Part shown: positions 1 to 12,921 of the stretch, in pieces
Position numbering within the stretch: position 1 is the first letter of the stretch
Layout of the letters: each line of letters opens with the position of its first letter
DNA from: Schistosoma mansoni
Lineage: Eukaryota; Platyhelminthes; Trematoda; Strigeidida; Schistosomatidae
Assembly: GCF_000237925.1 (NCBI RefSeq)
Contig: NW_017386010.1
Span: 868,001-932,000 of the forward strand
DNA length: 64,000 nucleotides
Reading direction: 5' to 3'
Translations under genes and position numbers: made by a program
Notes under the pieces: generated by a model
Database searches by the model: none
What the model saw: only the letters and a program-made list of their open reading frames with translations
What the model was told of the DNA's origin: nothing

Positions 1-496
1 TGTGATGAATAAGGGTGAAGATAACGGGACTTGAAGTCACACCATATACATTGGAACTTAGGGGTAGATGAATGTGAGGCCGTTATCCATCTGGAACAGG
101 AGAAGTGCTTCACGTAGGCTCAAACATGACATGGACAATGTACCAGACTGAATCGATTTAAATAATGTTGTGACAACCAACATGATCAGTAACTGTTTTT
201 CATGGGTGAGACACTAGTTTCAGAAGGTTATTTAACAATCTTCTATATGAACTAACTTTTGCAGTGAGCAGTTTAGCCTAAGGTAGATTTATTTTATTGA
301 TTACTCAGTGTTTGAACTACCTAACAATTAAGGTGATGGCACGGCCTTTATAGAAAGAACTAAATAATTCTTAAGATTACTTGTTCAAGAGGAAGTGCAA
401 ATCAGAATCACTCCTATTACCCCTGAAAATGTGTGACAGCCTATAGTGTATTATTAAGCGCCTAATTTAACACTGGTGTTACTTAGCTCACGCGCT

Positions 497-3400
497 ATGA
501 GCGTAGCTGTTTTTATCGATGGCACAGATGCTAAACAAGTAATATTCCGACATGAAGTTAACAAAAATAGGTTACTGAGTTAAAACGATTTCTTAAGAGT
601 TATGGGGCCAAAGTGCTAGATAGTACTGAGTGTACAGATACTAACTGGCCAGACGAGCTAATTAAATGCCTTAAATACATTGACATCTGTTGGAAAGACG
701 AAACTATTGCTGAAGCTGGTAAAATGTTTTTAGATGATTTGAAAAATTAGATGTGAATGATGTCTTGGCAAGTGTTGCCTCCATTTTTATCCAACTTCCA
801 CCTGACAAATTAATTGATGCGGTTCATCTTTTTTGCGAAAAGTTACTTGATTTTTCTGGTGATAACACGCGAAGACATAGAAGCAAACTTTTCCCGTGGG
901 ATTGTTGTTGACTAATCTTATATTTAGGCTGAACCTTTTGTTTTGTGGACTGAATCCTAAAAGTCATCCCCGTTATGAAATATATCTCACTCTAATTGAA
1001 TGTGCAGAAAAAATGGGTGTTCTGAACGAAGTAATAACTGCACCAAAGAAGGTTGGCTTAGCTTTACATATTTCACAGTTTTAGGTTGCTTCTTGGCTAA
1101 GTGAATGTGATTGCACAGTTGAGGAATGCCAGAAAGTGTGGCAAAAGTTGTATGATGCACATATTTCAATGGGTGAAAGTCGAAAAGCTATTGAAGCAAT
1201 GATATATCTCCTTTCAACCTATAATGAACTAACTGCTATGGATGCCAGACAAAATGCAATAAAGTAGTATATTCCATACCATACATTCTTTCTTAGATGT
1301 ATCATATCTGTGTTGCAAGATCCATCTTTATTATCGCATGATCAATTGTACGCTCTCAAACCAGTTCAATACCTGGAAGGTGAACCTGTCCATGATGTGA
1401 GTTGTAATTCGACCATAACCTTTTCAGTTCTTCAAGATATTTGTCTCTGGAGATCTGAATACATTCAGAAACTTCCTGACTAAACATCCAAACTTTTTAA
1501 ATCAAAATAATCTATCTGAAGAAGCTTGTATTCACAAACTCCGACTTCTGACGCTAATGCAGTTGTCTGAGAATGTGAATGAACTTAGTTATCAAGATGC
1601 AGCTGCTCAGTTGAATCTCAAGATTGAAGAACTGGAACCATTTATAATAGAAGGTAAAGTTTCAGATGTTGTTTGGTGGTTATCTATCCTTACAAACATT
1701 TCATCTCACATGTGTCCGGTATATATATATTTATTTCATGCTATCTGTAGCTTTCTTTAAGCTTAATGTCATCTGAAATGATATTTCAAGGGTTTAACTG
1801 AAAAAGCTTTAATTCTGCATAAAAGGCTAACCCGAGAATAGTATTTAGGAATTCTTTATACCACTTGACTACCACGGTAAACTTTATGTAGATCCCAACT
1901 ATAACTACTTGTTAGCTAATTTAACTTTGTCTTGTTATAACGTGACAATCTGTTCACAAAGTATTTTTAAGAGCACAGCGCTTTAAGAACTATAAAAATT
2001 ATACCACATGGATGGAATCAGGAAGTAATTCCTCCCAAAATTGTCTTGTCACCTATCCTTTCTTTTTTTGATAAGAACAGGCGATGAGTTCATACCCCTA
2101 GGGTTTGTCTCATCAATGTAATGCCTCAATAAATCTTAACGATGGCCTTATTAAGCTACAAACTAAAGTATGCTTGGTTTCTTGAAAGAATAGGCTGCTT
2201 TTATTATGCTCCATCGGGATTAATAGTTTGGGAATAGATAAAATGTCGTAGCACTAGTATGGTGAGTGACCGTTGCTGCTACATTGACGTGGTGGTCGGG
2301 CTTGCCTATCGTGATGAATCAAGCAAGCTATACTGGCTGGAACAATCGTTCCTCAAGGTCCTACCATGCCAGACAGATCGGTTGAAGAGCGGTGAGACAA
2401 AAAGCAGCAAACACAAGGTCCGAAGGCGAAGTCGTACTGCTGACTGTACATTGGTGTGACGGCGGTAAGGTGTTCCCTCCAGACAACCAGTATAAAAGCG
2501 ACACTGCCTTCGCACGAGGAGGGGTGGGGTTAGAAAAGGTCGACCCTAAAAATGTACACCTTGCCTTATCCCATGGATATCCATCTCCGGCGGTAAGGTC
2601 CCAACAAATACGGAGCTAACACAAAAATTACTCACAAAAAGGTCGTGTGTGACCGACCTCAAGCAGTTGTCCCTTGGGCACTGCGGTCACGCTCTCAGGC
2701 CATTAAGACCACTTCTAATCCGATTTCCTTCTCAGGTACCTCTAGAAGAACCCTCCCACGATGTGGGCAACCGGGAAGTGATAACCGTCCTCATACCTCT
2801 AACAGCACTCAAGAGCACTGTATTCAGAACATCTAATGAGACAACGTTTACTCGTTGGTCCACCTAGTTGTCAAAAATTACAGATATACAACTATACATG
2901 TTTTAAAATATCACTTTGGCGCTCTAGAAGCTGATGAATCACTACTGGGATTAGATTTAAAATTCTCATCAGTTGTGATTGCAGATTCGTAATAATGAGC
3001 ATCCATTAGTCGTATCATAGTAGTTGTTCAAAAGCTAGAACGAAAGTAGGCAAAAGTTTACTTAAAAAGTGAGTGGATTGAAGCAAACATATATCAAGTG
3101 ATTTGTATATTAGTTTTATTCTCCTTGAGGTCAGATATGTCATCTCTGCTTTGTAGCATAGGTTCTTTGCTCAGACATTAACTTCAAGCTTCTTACTTGT
3201 TTAAGTTTTTGGTGTGTCATAACGAAACATAGTTTACGGTTAACTCCAAAAGTTGCCAACATAAATATTTCATTGTTTCTCATTAGTTCCCCTTTAAGCA
3301 ATTGTGGTCGCATTGTGTCTCGTTTATTACTTGTCCAATCAGTTAGCTTTTGGATACTATTTAGATATAATAAATTCCAATTACTTGATACATTTAATCT

Positions 3401-5533
3401 CACATCAGAACAGCATTTCTCACTATCTTTTTCACCCAATATTCTAATCGTATTATTGTATGACATTAACGGTTGAATAGACAGATATATAGATGTTGTA
3501 CTTCAAATCGGTCGTTGGTATGTCTCAGAATCGGTTGCTTTTCGGATCTTTTTTTTTTGAATCATATTATGAATGTTTGGTATTTTTAACCATGACATAT
3601 TCACTATTTATTTTGTTGATTTTGTTTTTATGCTATTTTGATATGGCAACTTAGGCTAACTTACATTTGTTCCAGACTCTACGTTGATTATAGTTCATTG
3701 ATTGACTTCAGGGCTGTAAGAAAAACGAAATCACTACGAGAATTAGAAGATCGTTGAAAACACTAATATTTGTAGCAGGAAGACTGACCAAATTACTCTA
3801 AGAATCAGAGTAAATAAAATATAATCGAACAGTGTAAGGTATCGTTTAGCATAAAGTTAAGAACTTAGAGAAATATGAGGGATGAATTCACCTGTGCAAA
3901 TGTCGTATCATCTGATCTTTCATCGTAGACTTGGTTTATCTTATTAATATCACCAAACCATAAATCCAAAACTAACAGTCAAAAATTTTATGGGTTGTTT
4001 CCACGCTATATTCTCACTGCTTGTAACCATTTACTAACTATACTTTATGCTGTTCAGCTTAACGGAATAAGGCAGATGCTGCTTAGACTTAAGTACCACA
4101 TATCTCCACTGTTACTGTCATTCGAATTAGTTAACTGTTTGTACGCAGTAGTCTACGTCCCATATCAGGGTTGCTTGCCATGTTGTTTCATCACGTTATA
4201 TTAGTGTCTCGAGGATACCAGTAATTGAACACTTATGAATTACACATGTCTTCAGTGTTCAGTAACTACCTTTCAGATGCTTTAAGCAATAAATAATGAT
4301 ATGTTGTCTTATGTGCCCTCCATCTTTGTAGACAAACAAATGCTTCGTTTGCTTTGTAAATGTAGATTGACGATATTCCAGTCGCGTTTTTATGTATTCC
4401 ATGATCATCAGCTCTTCAACTAACTACGGTTGGTGAAACCAACAAATCTTCGAATCAACTTTGACATTACTATCAAATGTTTTAGCTTTCTAGTACTTTT
4501 TACAAGTTTAGGGCAACTACACTTTTAATAGGAATCAGTTCAGTTGCACCAGAGATTTCCTTTTTTGCACTTTATGTAACATTTGTTGAATATACTTGTT
4601 ATTCTCTTGAACATAATGATGAAAACTTCCTCTATATTTATAAAATGTCATTCGTAACTGCACATATTTTCATATCATTGATCTCAGTCAGTCAGTCAAC
4701 TACAACGTAGGACCAGGCACATATATTCATCGGTCCAAGTTGCCATACCTCATTAGCACAACAAGATGAATACCGAATTCATAGAAGTAGTTAATTTAGT
4801 GGTTGCATATAAGGATATAGTACAGGAAGAAAGACAGATATGGAACATTTTTAATCTCAAGGTTTAAAAGAATATAAAGAGTGTATACACCTGTGCCATT
4901 GTGAACGATTCTGAGATTGATCGCAGTAAGGTAACTCCTTCAGAAAATCAGCAGTCCTTCTGATATTACTTTCTAGCAACATGTGAAGGTAACTAGAGAA
5001 GGTTGGTTGCAAAAATAGCACACATCTTGTCCTCTGGATTCCCGGCACTAGCAGTAAGGCTTTAGGAGTACGGAGCTAAACACATTTAAAACTGAGCACT
5101 AAAAGGACTTATGTGACCGGTCTAAGGTATTTTTCCATTGAAAATTGTAATTATGCTCTCAGACCAAGGCCACTGCTAATCCAGTTTCATTTTCATGTAT
5201 CTGACGAATATGTATTTTACTGTGTGAGTAGCCAGTGCTTGACGACCCACACATCTCTTACAGAAATCAAGATGACCTTGTTGATTACTGCGCTGTCTAT
5301 ACAACATGAATATAATATAATAACACTTTGCATTCATTTTAGCTGTACGCCAGAGAGCTGTCGCATGTAAATTAGATCAAGTTCAAAAGAAAATTCTAAT
5401 AACTGGAGCATTTCCACGTACATTTGGTCGACCTCAATGGGTTAACTTACATGATACATTGGTACAATGGCGATCTCATCTTGGTACTGTACAATCTAGT
5501 TTAAGTATGATGATTCAAAATGAATCTTCTTAA
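497..5533 (+). CDS. EIF3M: Eukaryotic translation initiation factor 3 subunit M (8 exons)
   Basis: PCI-domain subunit of cytoplasmic eIF3, which helps load mRNA and initiator tRNA on the 40S ribosome. Coding exons: 497-556, 598-718, 751-895, 928-1051, 1085-1263, 1297-1396, 1428-1653, 5343-5533; total 1146 nt, 381 aa (animal eIF3M is about 375 aa). All introns are GT-AG and phases agree. Introns 1-6 are only 41, 32, 32, 33, 33 and 31 nt; intron 7 is 3.7 kb. Homology runs the full length: start MSVAVFID; PPDKLIDAVHLFCEKL near residue 80; DQLYALKPVQYLEGEPVHD near 230; HKLRLLTLMQLSENV near 275; and the last exon AVRQRAVACKLDQVQKKIL followed by RTFGRPQW. In-frame stops in the raw DNA all lie in the micro-introns, so I read it as a working gene, not a pseudogene. 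The start is the first ATG, matching the family N-terminus. No clear TATA box upstream. Confidence 0.9.
2250..2870 (+). repeat. GC-rich interspersed repeat, probably a non-LTR retrotransposon end
   Basis: This block is much richer in GC than its surroundings. Its right part (from about 2585) reappears, diverged, at 5045-5300, including the shared words tacggagctaa and tgtgaccg. The short ORFs inside overlap in several frames and look like chance. I cannot assign it firmly; a CR1-like element UTR is the best guess. Confidence 0.5.
4855..5300 (-). mobile_element. CR1/RTE-like non-LTR retrotransposon tail, decayed
   Basis: The minus-strand frame at 4857-5048 ends in SQNRSQWHRCIHSLYSFKP, which I read as the C-terminal tail of trematode non-LTR ORF2 proteins. 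The right part resembles 2585-2800. It lies in the last intron of eIF3M, just before exon 8. Confidence 0.5.
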
Positions 5534-6094
5534 ATAATTATACATAACCCAATAGAAAAAGAGCATTTTTGTGCTTTGGTTTCTGATTTTTTTTGTCACT
5601 TTCGTTCATGGGGATATTTTTGATTGGTGTTTTGAAAACGTATTTTATTTAAAACGGGATAACCACTGTTATTTATTGAATAGCTTTTGTGATTATGCTC
5701 ATTCGTTCTTCGCTAATGATGTTTTTAGTTGTTGCAATGATAGCAAGCTGATCATGCAGTTCAATTGGTGTAAATAATAACAAGACATTATAATATCATA
5801 TAAATGGAATGTTGCTGGAGTGTATTTTTTTTAGACAGAGCGTATCTACCAGAAACTAGTGATTTCATCACAGTGTTGAATCACATTTAGTCTCTAAGTT
5901 ATTTGTATTGTATCTAATACAAATTATTTTGATTTTCATTCGATTATACCAAGTAGAAATTTCAGTCTTGTCCGTAGAATATTAACCAATAACTGGCTTG
6001 ACAATTAGATTTGGCTTTGTGGTTTGGAAAATCGGAGAAAGATACCTAGTTTCCCGGTATTTAATCGTAAATATCTTTGAAACACTTGTCACAT

Positions 6095-6185
6095 ATAATT
6101 GAACGAACAAATTAGTAATGCCGACGTTAAACATAGGGTACTAGGTAAGGGTGGAAAATCGTTTAATGACAATAAATTTTCATCA
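6095..6185 (+). mobile_element. Non-LTR ORF2 fragment
   Basis: The frame contains VKHRVLGKGGKSFND, a conserved stretch near the C-terminus of trematode CR1/RTE-like polymerases. Only about 30 residues remain before homology is lost. Confidence 0.45.
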
Positions 6186-6299
6186 ACCAAGTTAATTGGG
6201 ATATATGTTAAGTATGCACAACTACCGTCTACCTCGACGTTTGTCGCCGACTGGCATCGTCGAATGCAATGGGATTTAACTGATAACCATATAGATGAT

Positions 6300-6445
6300 A
6301 GGAGTGTGGCTCCCTAAGAAAACCATCTGCTTTAGCTTAGGCGCCCGGGCAGTATTCCAGCCCCCACACAAATCAAATGATAGAGTGTGGCGCATATATA
6401 TTTAGTGCCTCCTTGTAACAATGTGTTCAAATAAACAAATAAATG
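6300..6445 (+). repeat. Repeat B, 3' end only
   Basis: Matches the last ~140 bp of the repeat B consensus (see 12922-13440), ending in the same AAATA-rich tail. Confidence 0.75.
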
Positions 6446-6449
6446 TACA

Positions 6450-8140
6450 TCGGTTATCATGACAGATCTTTAAACTATATGCATTAAAGTCATAAGATAG
6501 ACAATCAACTGGGGATCGATATGTATAAATCAGAAGTGCAGTGTGAGCAACATAATATTTAGAAAATCTACTTTAAAAAAGTAGGAAGCTAAGTCATCAA
6601 ACTCCTTTTATTTCCTGTTTAGAAAAAGTGCGTTTCCTCTGTCTTCATATATTCTGTTTGTCAGTGCGTAATAATTTTCTCTTACAGATCTAGTAGATCC
6701 TCTAGTCATCTCTCTTTTACCCGATAACTAAATGAAATTAGGTCTAGGTGATACGGTTGTTGACATCCCATAAAACACTGGCTTCTATGAACAATAAACA
6801 AAAATAATCTCTGTCTTAATTAGCTGCAAAGTGGACAGCCCTGGCTAAATTAACTTAATATTACCATTTCAAACAAAATTTACTCATTGTCTTTGAGGTT
6901 ATTGGTCGAGTCGCAACTTATGAGGGATTGTCATTTGGATTGGGGACCTTTAGTGGTGTCTATCAGAGTTTACTAATATCGTCATTTGGAAATTGCGTAA
7001 GACTTTATCTTTAGTATTTTTAGTAGTCAATATTGTGTAAGGTTTTGCGTTATTTTATCGAAATGTGCTGGTCTGTTAAATAATTTTAGCATAATTATAG
7101 TCGAAATATATACCTAATGTAATGATTTGGTGCTACGTATTACATATATCTGTCAGCATAAGTAGTATACACCACAACGTCACAGTATAATTCACTCTTT
7201 TTACAAGGTGAATAAAGATATACAAGTTGGTTTCAATATAATTATAATGCAGTTGTTCTGTCGTAGAAGCACTTTATATTGTTCGAACATACTTTGTGTG
7301 TAATTATTTGGAAGACGGTAAACCTTCCAAGTTAAGCTCTGATAAAGAATAGACTACTTCTCTAAATAAAGTGATGGTGCCCTGTGAATTTATCAACATT
7401 TAATAAGCAAGCTTTCTAATCTCAAAAAATTTAACTACCTATAAATTATCTCCCGCAAGTACTAGGAGTTTACGTCTAAACGAAATCTGTACCAACGTTG
7501 AGTTGTAACTGAAAATGTGCTGAACTTACTCAATATCTGAACTAAGATATTTTTAATTACTGATTAAAACTTACAGTAGTATACTAAGTGCAAATTGAAA
7601 TAACCTTGAACAAAGTCAATTTCCATAAACCAGTACACTTAACCACAAGACAACAAATTTGTAGTCAGTTGAATTCTTTCTATTGACAGTTTAATGTAAG
7701 CGAAAATAACCGGGTCATATAATCATGTGTGCATATTAACTTGGTCGTACAGATATTTTCCAGTTGTCCACTACTCAATACTCATGAGTTATGTACATAG
7801 ATTATCTAAAATGTGTTGATTTACGATGTCCATCCATAATATAAGGTTTCAAAACGTAATTTTAGAATCACTGCCTCATTGTTGGATAAGTACTGAAAAT
7901 AGTATATTAGTTCTCTACTTGGATAAACGATAATCTTAAAAGGTTTTGCTCATTTTCCCGTCCTGTTTATCGAAGTTATACTCCATAAGTTGATTGATTC
8001 ATGCAGCTTAGAATTCTTTAATATCGTACAGATCATAGTTCTATTATTTCATGTGATAAAAGTATGTTGGGAGATGATTTAAGTTATTTTACCGAATAAT
8101 ATGTTGGAGTTAGATAGTGAATCCTTGTTTTATAATTATA
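6450..8140. other. AT-rich intergenic sequence, nothing recognised
   Basis: No open frame of note, no splice-bounded exon I can support, and no copy of the repeat families found elsewhere in the window. Confidence 0.6.
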
Positions 8141-8144
8141 TAAT

Positions 8145-8690
8145 TATGCCTCCCGACGCTAGACTAGTGGTATTACTTGACTGTAAAGCAGCATTCAATT
8201 TCGTAGTTTGGCAGGCTTTATGGCAGTGTCTTATTGAAAGTACATAAATCTTATAAAGCCTCTCTACTAGAAAATTAGCAGTCGAGTCAGAGCTTACGGT
8301 GAAGTACCATCGGAAATGATAGCATCAATCGTTAGTCGTCATGGTTGCTCATTTCACTACTTCAGCTTAAATCCATCATAGACATTCTTGTAGAATTAAA
8401 GCTTTACAGAGGTTGATCTATCTGAAAATATACTTATTGTTGCAGATCACATAGCTCTGTTAAGTGAAGACCATTGCAAAATTTAGAATCTTCTGATCGT
8501 CTTGAGCAATAATACAAAGAAGTCTGAGATGTGTTTCTGCCACTGTAAATGAGAAATATTACTTGAATACCCAGTCTATTTAACGTTGAATCTAATAATA
8601 GAAGGTGAGGAAGTTGAGTACGTTCACCAACTCACATTGTCATAAAAGATTCCCGACTCCAAATAAGTCATTGTGTAGGTATTGTTATAC
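8145..8690 (+). mobile_element. Decayed CR1-like reverse transcriptase
   Basis: Starts with VVLLDCKAAFNFVVWQALWQ, the RT finger/palm motif usually read as LDxxKAFDxVxR; further on VADHIALLSEDHCK replaces the catalytic YADD block, and a late piece corresponds to the GGEVVERVDQFTYLGS region. Several stops and frameshifts; certainly dead. Confidence 0.65.
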
Positions 8691-8864
8691 AGAAAATAAG
8701 TCTTTTTCTTTGTTTTTCCAGTCGTTTCATGTTAGTGAATAGTAACTGTTGTAGAGTTTTGATTTAGTACAAGATTTCTATGTTTTCAAAGATGTTGAGT
8801 GTTCAAACGATTTACTTAGTAGTGTACCAAATAATAATTATAATGAAAATAACAAACTAAGATA

Positions 8865-9055
8865 CATTGTACTATTGTTTGTTTGAATCTTCCCATTGAT
8901 GTTTAGAACTGCAACTGGTCAGTCTCTAATTGGCATATGTGCATATTGCCTCGTTATAGCCTTAATTCACAAGCATTATAAGCAAAGATGGATAGTAGCT
9001 GGATTCCATTACTAGCCATTATTCATCTTTACTTATAAGATACATTGTGTTGTAT
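8865..9055 (-). mobile_element. Sm-alpha-like SINE tail, rearranged
   Basis: 8870-9000 is the reverse complement of the tail of the 20 kb copy (poly CAAA run, GACTGACCAGTTGCAG). It then joins a short piece of the post-ribozyme segment in the opposite orientation at 9000-9045. No ribozyme core. Confidence 0.6.
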
Positions 9056-9339
9056 TTAAGGAATAGTAATTATTCAATGAAATAACTTGAGTGTTAGATA
9101 TGACATGCTTCAATAAAACTCTGTCCATGAACAGATAGGCTATTATTTATTTGAAACAATGAATTAGACAGTTTCTTGATAATGTCTGACTCCATGAGGT
9201 ATTTCCTGGAGTTCTAGTGAGAAGCAGTAACTAGTGGAGTTCAACCAGGTCTGTTGGGAGATATCAAATCACTGAAGACATTGGTGAAATGGTTGCTCAA
9301 CTTCGTAGATTGGTTCCCTAGTCCATTAATTACTGTTCC

Positions 9340-9680
9340 CCCTACTCACAGCCACATTTGGCCAAATCTTGTACAAATGTTATTTTCTATTTTATGATAC
9401 GATATGGTCAGTTTGTTTGGTATATAAATCCAATGTGTTTGAGAATACTGGTTCATATTTCAAAGGCTGTTATTGGTGTTCTGGACTTAACTGGTTGGGA
9501 TAAGCAGATAGCAGGACCGAGTAATGCTCTAGACTATTTATACGGTTTTCGTGTATCACTGGTCCGATCGATAAATTCGCTGCTCTCCATTTGGCGGTCT
9601 TATCACGTTCATATTATTAAAGAGGGTACTCAATCACTCGATATAACAAGTTTAGAGTTTATTTCACTTAGAAATATACA
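9340..9680 (+). mobile_element. Partial LTR, family D
   Basis: Matches the middle and 3' part of the LTRs at 46110-46596 and 46630-47084 in opposite orientation, including a TATA-like tggtatataaatcca and the stretch ttggtgttctggactt. Both ends are eroded. The 109 aa ORF inside is an LTR shadow. Confidence 0.65.
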
Positions 9681-9689
9681 TATTTAAGA

Positions 9690-10090
9690 AAACAATAAAA
9701 TTACTTTCTTTTTCTTGGTATGTAAAATTATGGGGAATTATTGAGTTAACCTGGAATTGACTTTAGTTAGACAGTCATATTTCTGTGAACAAAATTGACA
9801 GATATTAAAGTTTTATCATTTGAGATCGTAAAAGTGATCAGTGACATCCTATTAAGAGATGATACACATTTTATAAAGTCTTCATTTGTACTAGTAATCT
9901 ACTCAAAGTTTATATTTAATAATTAACAACTGAAATATATTAAGAATGCCAACTTACATTACATATTTCACCCAATAACAAAATGAAGGTGAGATTGTAT
10001 GTAATTTGTTTTGGTTAATTTACAATGTTTTCCATTTATCTTCTTTTATATACTCTCCTTTAGTACAAATGTGCTTAACTTATCGCCGTT
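9690..10090. other. AT-rich spacer, nothing recognised
   Basis: No gene, repeat or signal that I can support. Confidence 0.5.
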
Positions 10091-10094
10091 TGGA

Positions 10095-10260
10095 TTGTTA
10101 TTCGTTTAATCCGGTTGGCAATTTTCTAGAAAAATTTTTTTCTGTGTAAAAAGTGGGGTTGCCAACCTCATGCCTAACCCTCTTCTTTTACCCTGGCTTA
10201 GGATCGGCAGTAACACTAGAAGAGCTATAGGTAGAGTAAGTTAATTAAACGCCTTTATCA
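10095..10260 (-). mobile_element. Orphan 5' UTR of an RTE-like element
   Basis: Reverse complement resembles the leader at 16580-16750 (GGTTGGGCATGGGGTTAGCG-like core). No endonuclease or RT sequence adjoins it. Confidence 0.6.
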
Positions 10261-10804
10261 AAAGTCACTACAGTCAGACTTCAATAACTTAATCTATGAT
10301 TCTATAACTATACATCATTCTCGAGATCATTATCACATTCTTCTTAGTTTTTATATGATTTTAGTAAACCTAATTCATTAACCTATAAAGTGATTATGTA
10401 CAGATGACTTTCTCAAGTTTAATTAATTAATAATCACTGTAATAATGAAATTAGTAGTTTGTAAACATAAACAATATTTTAGGTTCAGTATTTTGTTAAC
10501 ATTTAATGTTAAAGATTACACAAAGTAAACAATTATAGTAGTATAGTTTCCAAATTTAACTAGTAGATAATATAGGTAACATTATTGAATGCCAAGAAAC
10601 ATACCTCGATAGAATAGTTGAGTTAGTTTAAAATGATTTTTCTTTTATTTCGTCAACTTATCAGTTTACTATCTGTTACCTTTAGATTATTATTTGACAA
10701 AATTGGATGAAATGAGCATATTTGGCAAATGAATATCAGTAAAATGTTGACTTAATATTTCATCTACTAAACTATTTAGCAAAATACAGAAAATCGTATC
10801 AGAC

Positions 10805-11385
10805 AGAATACTTTAGTTCTAATGTGATGTATGGTTTGAATAATTTTTTCTGGTTAGCGAGGATTGGTAAAGCAAGAGCAGCATATCTACAACTGAAGAA
10901 CATCAGGAATTCAAAACAATTGTCAATTAACACCAAGATCAGAATTTTCAATACAAATGTCAAGACAGTTCTACTGTATGGGGCGGAGACGTGGAGAACT
11001 ACGAAAGACATCCAGAAGATACAAGTGTTTATTAACAGTTGTCTACGCAAGATACTTCGGATCCGTTGGTCAGACACTATCAGCAACATTCTACTGTGGG
11101 AGAGAACAAACCGGATTCCAGTGTAGGGAGAAGCGCTGGAAGTGGATAGGACACACATTGAGGAAATCACCCAACTACATCACAAGGCAAACCCTCACAT
11201 GGAATCCTGAAGGCCAAAGGAGAAGAGGAAGACCAAGGAACACATTACGCCGAGAAACGGAGACAGACATGAGAAGAATGAACAAAAACTGGATAGAACT
11301 AGAAGGGAAGGCCCAGGACAGAGTGGGTTGGAGAATGCTGGTCGGCGGCCTATGCTCCATTGGGAGTGACAGGCGAAAGTAAGTA
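10805..11385 (+). mobile_element. RTE-like retrotransposon, ORF2 C-terminal part
   Basis: Two overlapping frames, joined by one frameshift near 11126, encode the end of an RTE-type ORF2: [40 protein letters not shown], then [20 protein letters not shown] and [16 protein letters not shown]. The motifs are the connection and C-terminal segment after the RT. A 5'-truncated copy ending in a taagtaagta tail, among the best preserved non-LTR pieces here. The minus-strand 189 aa frame over the same bases is a shadow. Confidence 0.8.
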
Positions 11386-11386
11386 A

Positions 11387-11681
11387 GTACTGTGATGCAT
11401 GTTACTGATGTTGACAGGTATAAGTAGTGATTATCACCAATCGAACGTGAAATGCCTGATGGAAGAAGGTTGAGAAAATCAAAGAGAAGAGAAGAGAAAC
11501 AGAGATTGATTGGTATAGAAGCGAAGGAATAACAAAATCTGAGATGATTGATGTATATTTTGGCAAATGAATAATTTACTGTATAGTTCTCAGGTTTTAC
11601 CAAGATATTCTGTAATTTTGTACTCAAATACATTTGGTTGCCCAGTCCTGTGTTCTCATTCACTACATTACGAGTAATACA

Positions 11682-11682
<1 letters not shown>
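11387..11682 (+). repeat. MITE-like repeat C
   Basis: One of nine copies of a 270-300 bp element (see 17730-17999). It directly follows the RTE tail. Ends in the gttctcattcactac terminus. Confidence 0.65.

Positions 11683-11683
<1 letters not shown>

Positions 11684-11720
<37 letters not shown>
11684..11720. repeat. (AT)n microsatellite
   Basis: Run of about 18 TA units directly downstream of a repeat C copy. Confidence 0.9.
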
Positions 11721-11723
<3 letters not shown>

Positions 11724-11759
11724 ATGATCGTAGCGAGTGTCCACTTCATTACTAGCTAA

Positions 11760-12320
11760 GAAATTTGAGTTCTGGTTTCATTGATTTACTAAATATTGAT
11801 CAGTTCATAATCTCTATTAAAACTCAACATTCTCCATAACCCTACAGTGATAATAATCATGTACTCACTAGTGACTAGGTTTGAGAGGTAAATCTAGAAG
11901 TTCCACTAAGACAGGTTCTCTAGCTGCTATGTAGACTATCAAATAGTTTACAGATAATTTCAATATAATTGTTTCAAGGAGCATTGATAGATTAAGCGTA
12001 TCCGGTGCTCATAGACTAAGGTTTGTAAACATTCTTACTATAAGAAAACCAATGCAGAATAATTCGTTGTTTTATTTTCTAGATTTGGCCTGTATCCCAG
12101 TAATTAGGTAAGAAGCTTAAATGTAGTTAGTACTCATATTAATTACCACTTGTTCCTAATCGATTTTCACTTATCATGTATGAATGTGATCAGAAGTTGA
12201 AGTGGTTTCACATAGTGTATTTAAATTTTCCGTGTAAGATCCTTAAGGATAATATGTTTAATCGTATCGAGAATGTTACTACTGATGTAATTTTACGAAC
12301 TCACAAAAACTGATACATAT
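11760..12320. other. Spacer with weak SINE-2-like words
   Basis: Around 11855-12010 there are phrases seen in the 5' half of SINE-2 (gtactcactagtgactagg). No gene recognised. Confidence 0.4.
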
Positions 12321-12324
12321 ACTG

Positions 12325-12640
12325 TATTGTGGTGTGGTCTACTTATATCCATATAAGTAGTATATGGTGATGGTCAGACATAGAATGTATTTTGGGAGAA
12401 GATCGATAAGGAAAGAACAGAAACGAAGCGCAATCGGTACGAAAATGTATGAACAATGAAATCAGAGAAGACGGACTGATATTTGCAGAAGGAACAGTTA
12501 AGATTGAGACAACTGATTGTTATTTTGCAAATTAACTATTCACTCTATGGTTATCAGAATTTAGTGAGATAGTCTGTAATTTATGCTTAAATACATTCGA
12601 TTGTCCCCAGTCGTGTTTTGTACACTACGGTATGACCACG
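12325..12640 (+). repeat. MITE-like repeat C
   Basis: Carries the subterminal palindrome ctacttatatccatataagtag and the gtgttttgtacactacggta terminus. Confidence 0.65.
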
Positions 12641-12921
12641 ATCTACCACAAATAAGTAATCCCGCTATGTAATCAACTACGTCATACGTGATAGAAAACT
12701 ACTTGATGACTCTATGGTTAATTTCTGCAACGTAAAGCATATGACAACAGTTATTAAATGAAATGAAAGCTCATGAAAACAGTCATAATTATAAAAGTAT
12801 AAACCAAGAGTTTATTGATTATACAATAAAACGTATATGAAGTAATTATGGGTAGAATATTTCTTCAACTTCTACCTTTCACACTTATTTACATCAGTCA
12901 AACAGAAGCTGTACGATTATG

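Larger units (their letters stand above)
1654..5342 (+). other. Last intron of eIF3M, repeat-bearing
   Basis: 3.7 kb GT-AG intron, phase 1. It holds a GC-rich repeat (2250-2870), a second related piece (about 4855-5300) and AT-rich sequence between them in which I see nothing. The open frames at 3140-3466 (minus), 3273-3476 and 3995-4204 match no family I recognise. Confidence 0.75.

Noticed and set aside
497-1653. eIF3M retropseudogene
   Set aside because: The apparent stops and frameshifts all fall in GT-AG micro-introns of 31-41 nt, and the missing C-terminus is found as a spliced exon at 5343-5533.
5571-5777. Small secreted protein after eIF3M
   Set aside because: Starts with GTG, has no promoter or homology and probably lies in the 3' flank of eIF3M.
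11175-11744. 189 aa minus-strand gene
   Set aside because: Shadow of the RTE frame running into an (AT)n repeat (alternating Ile-Tyr).
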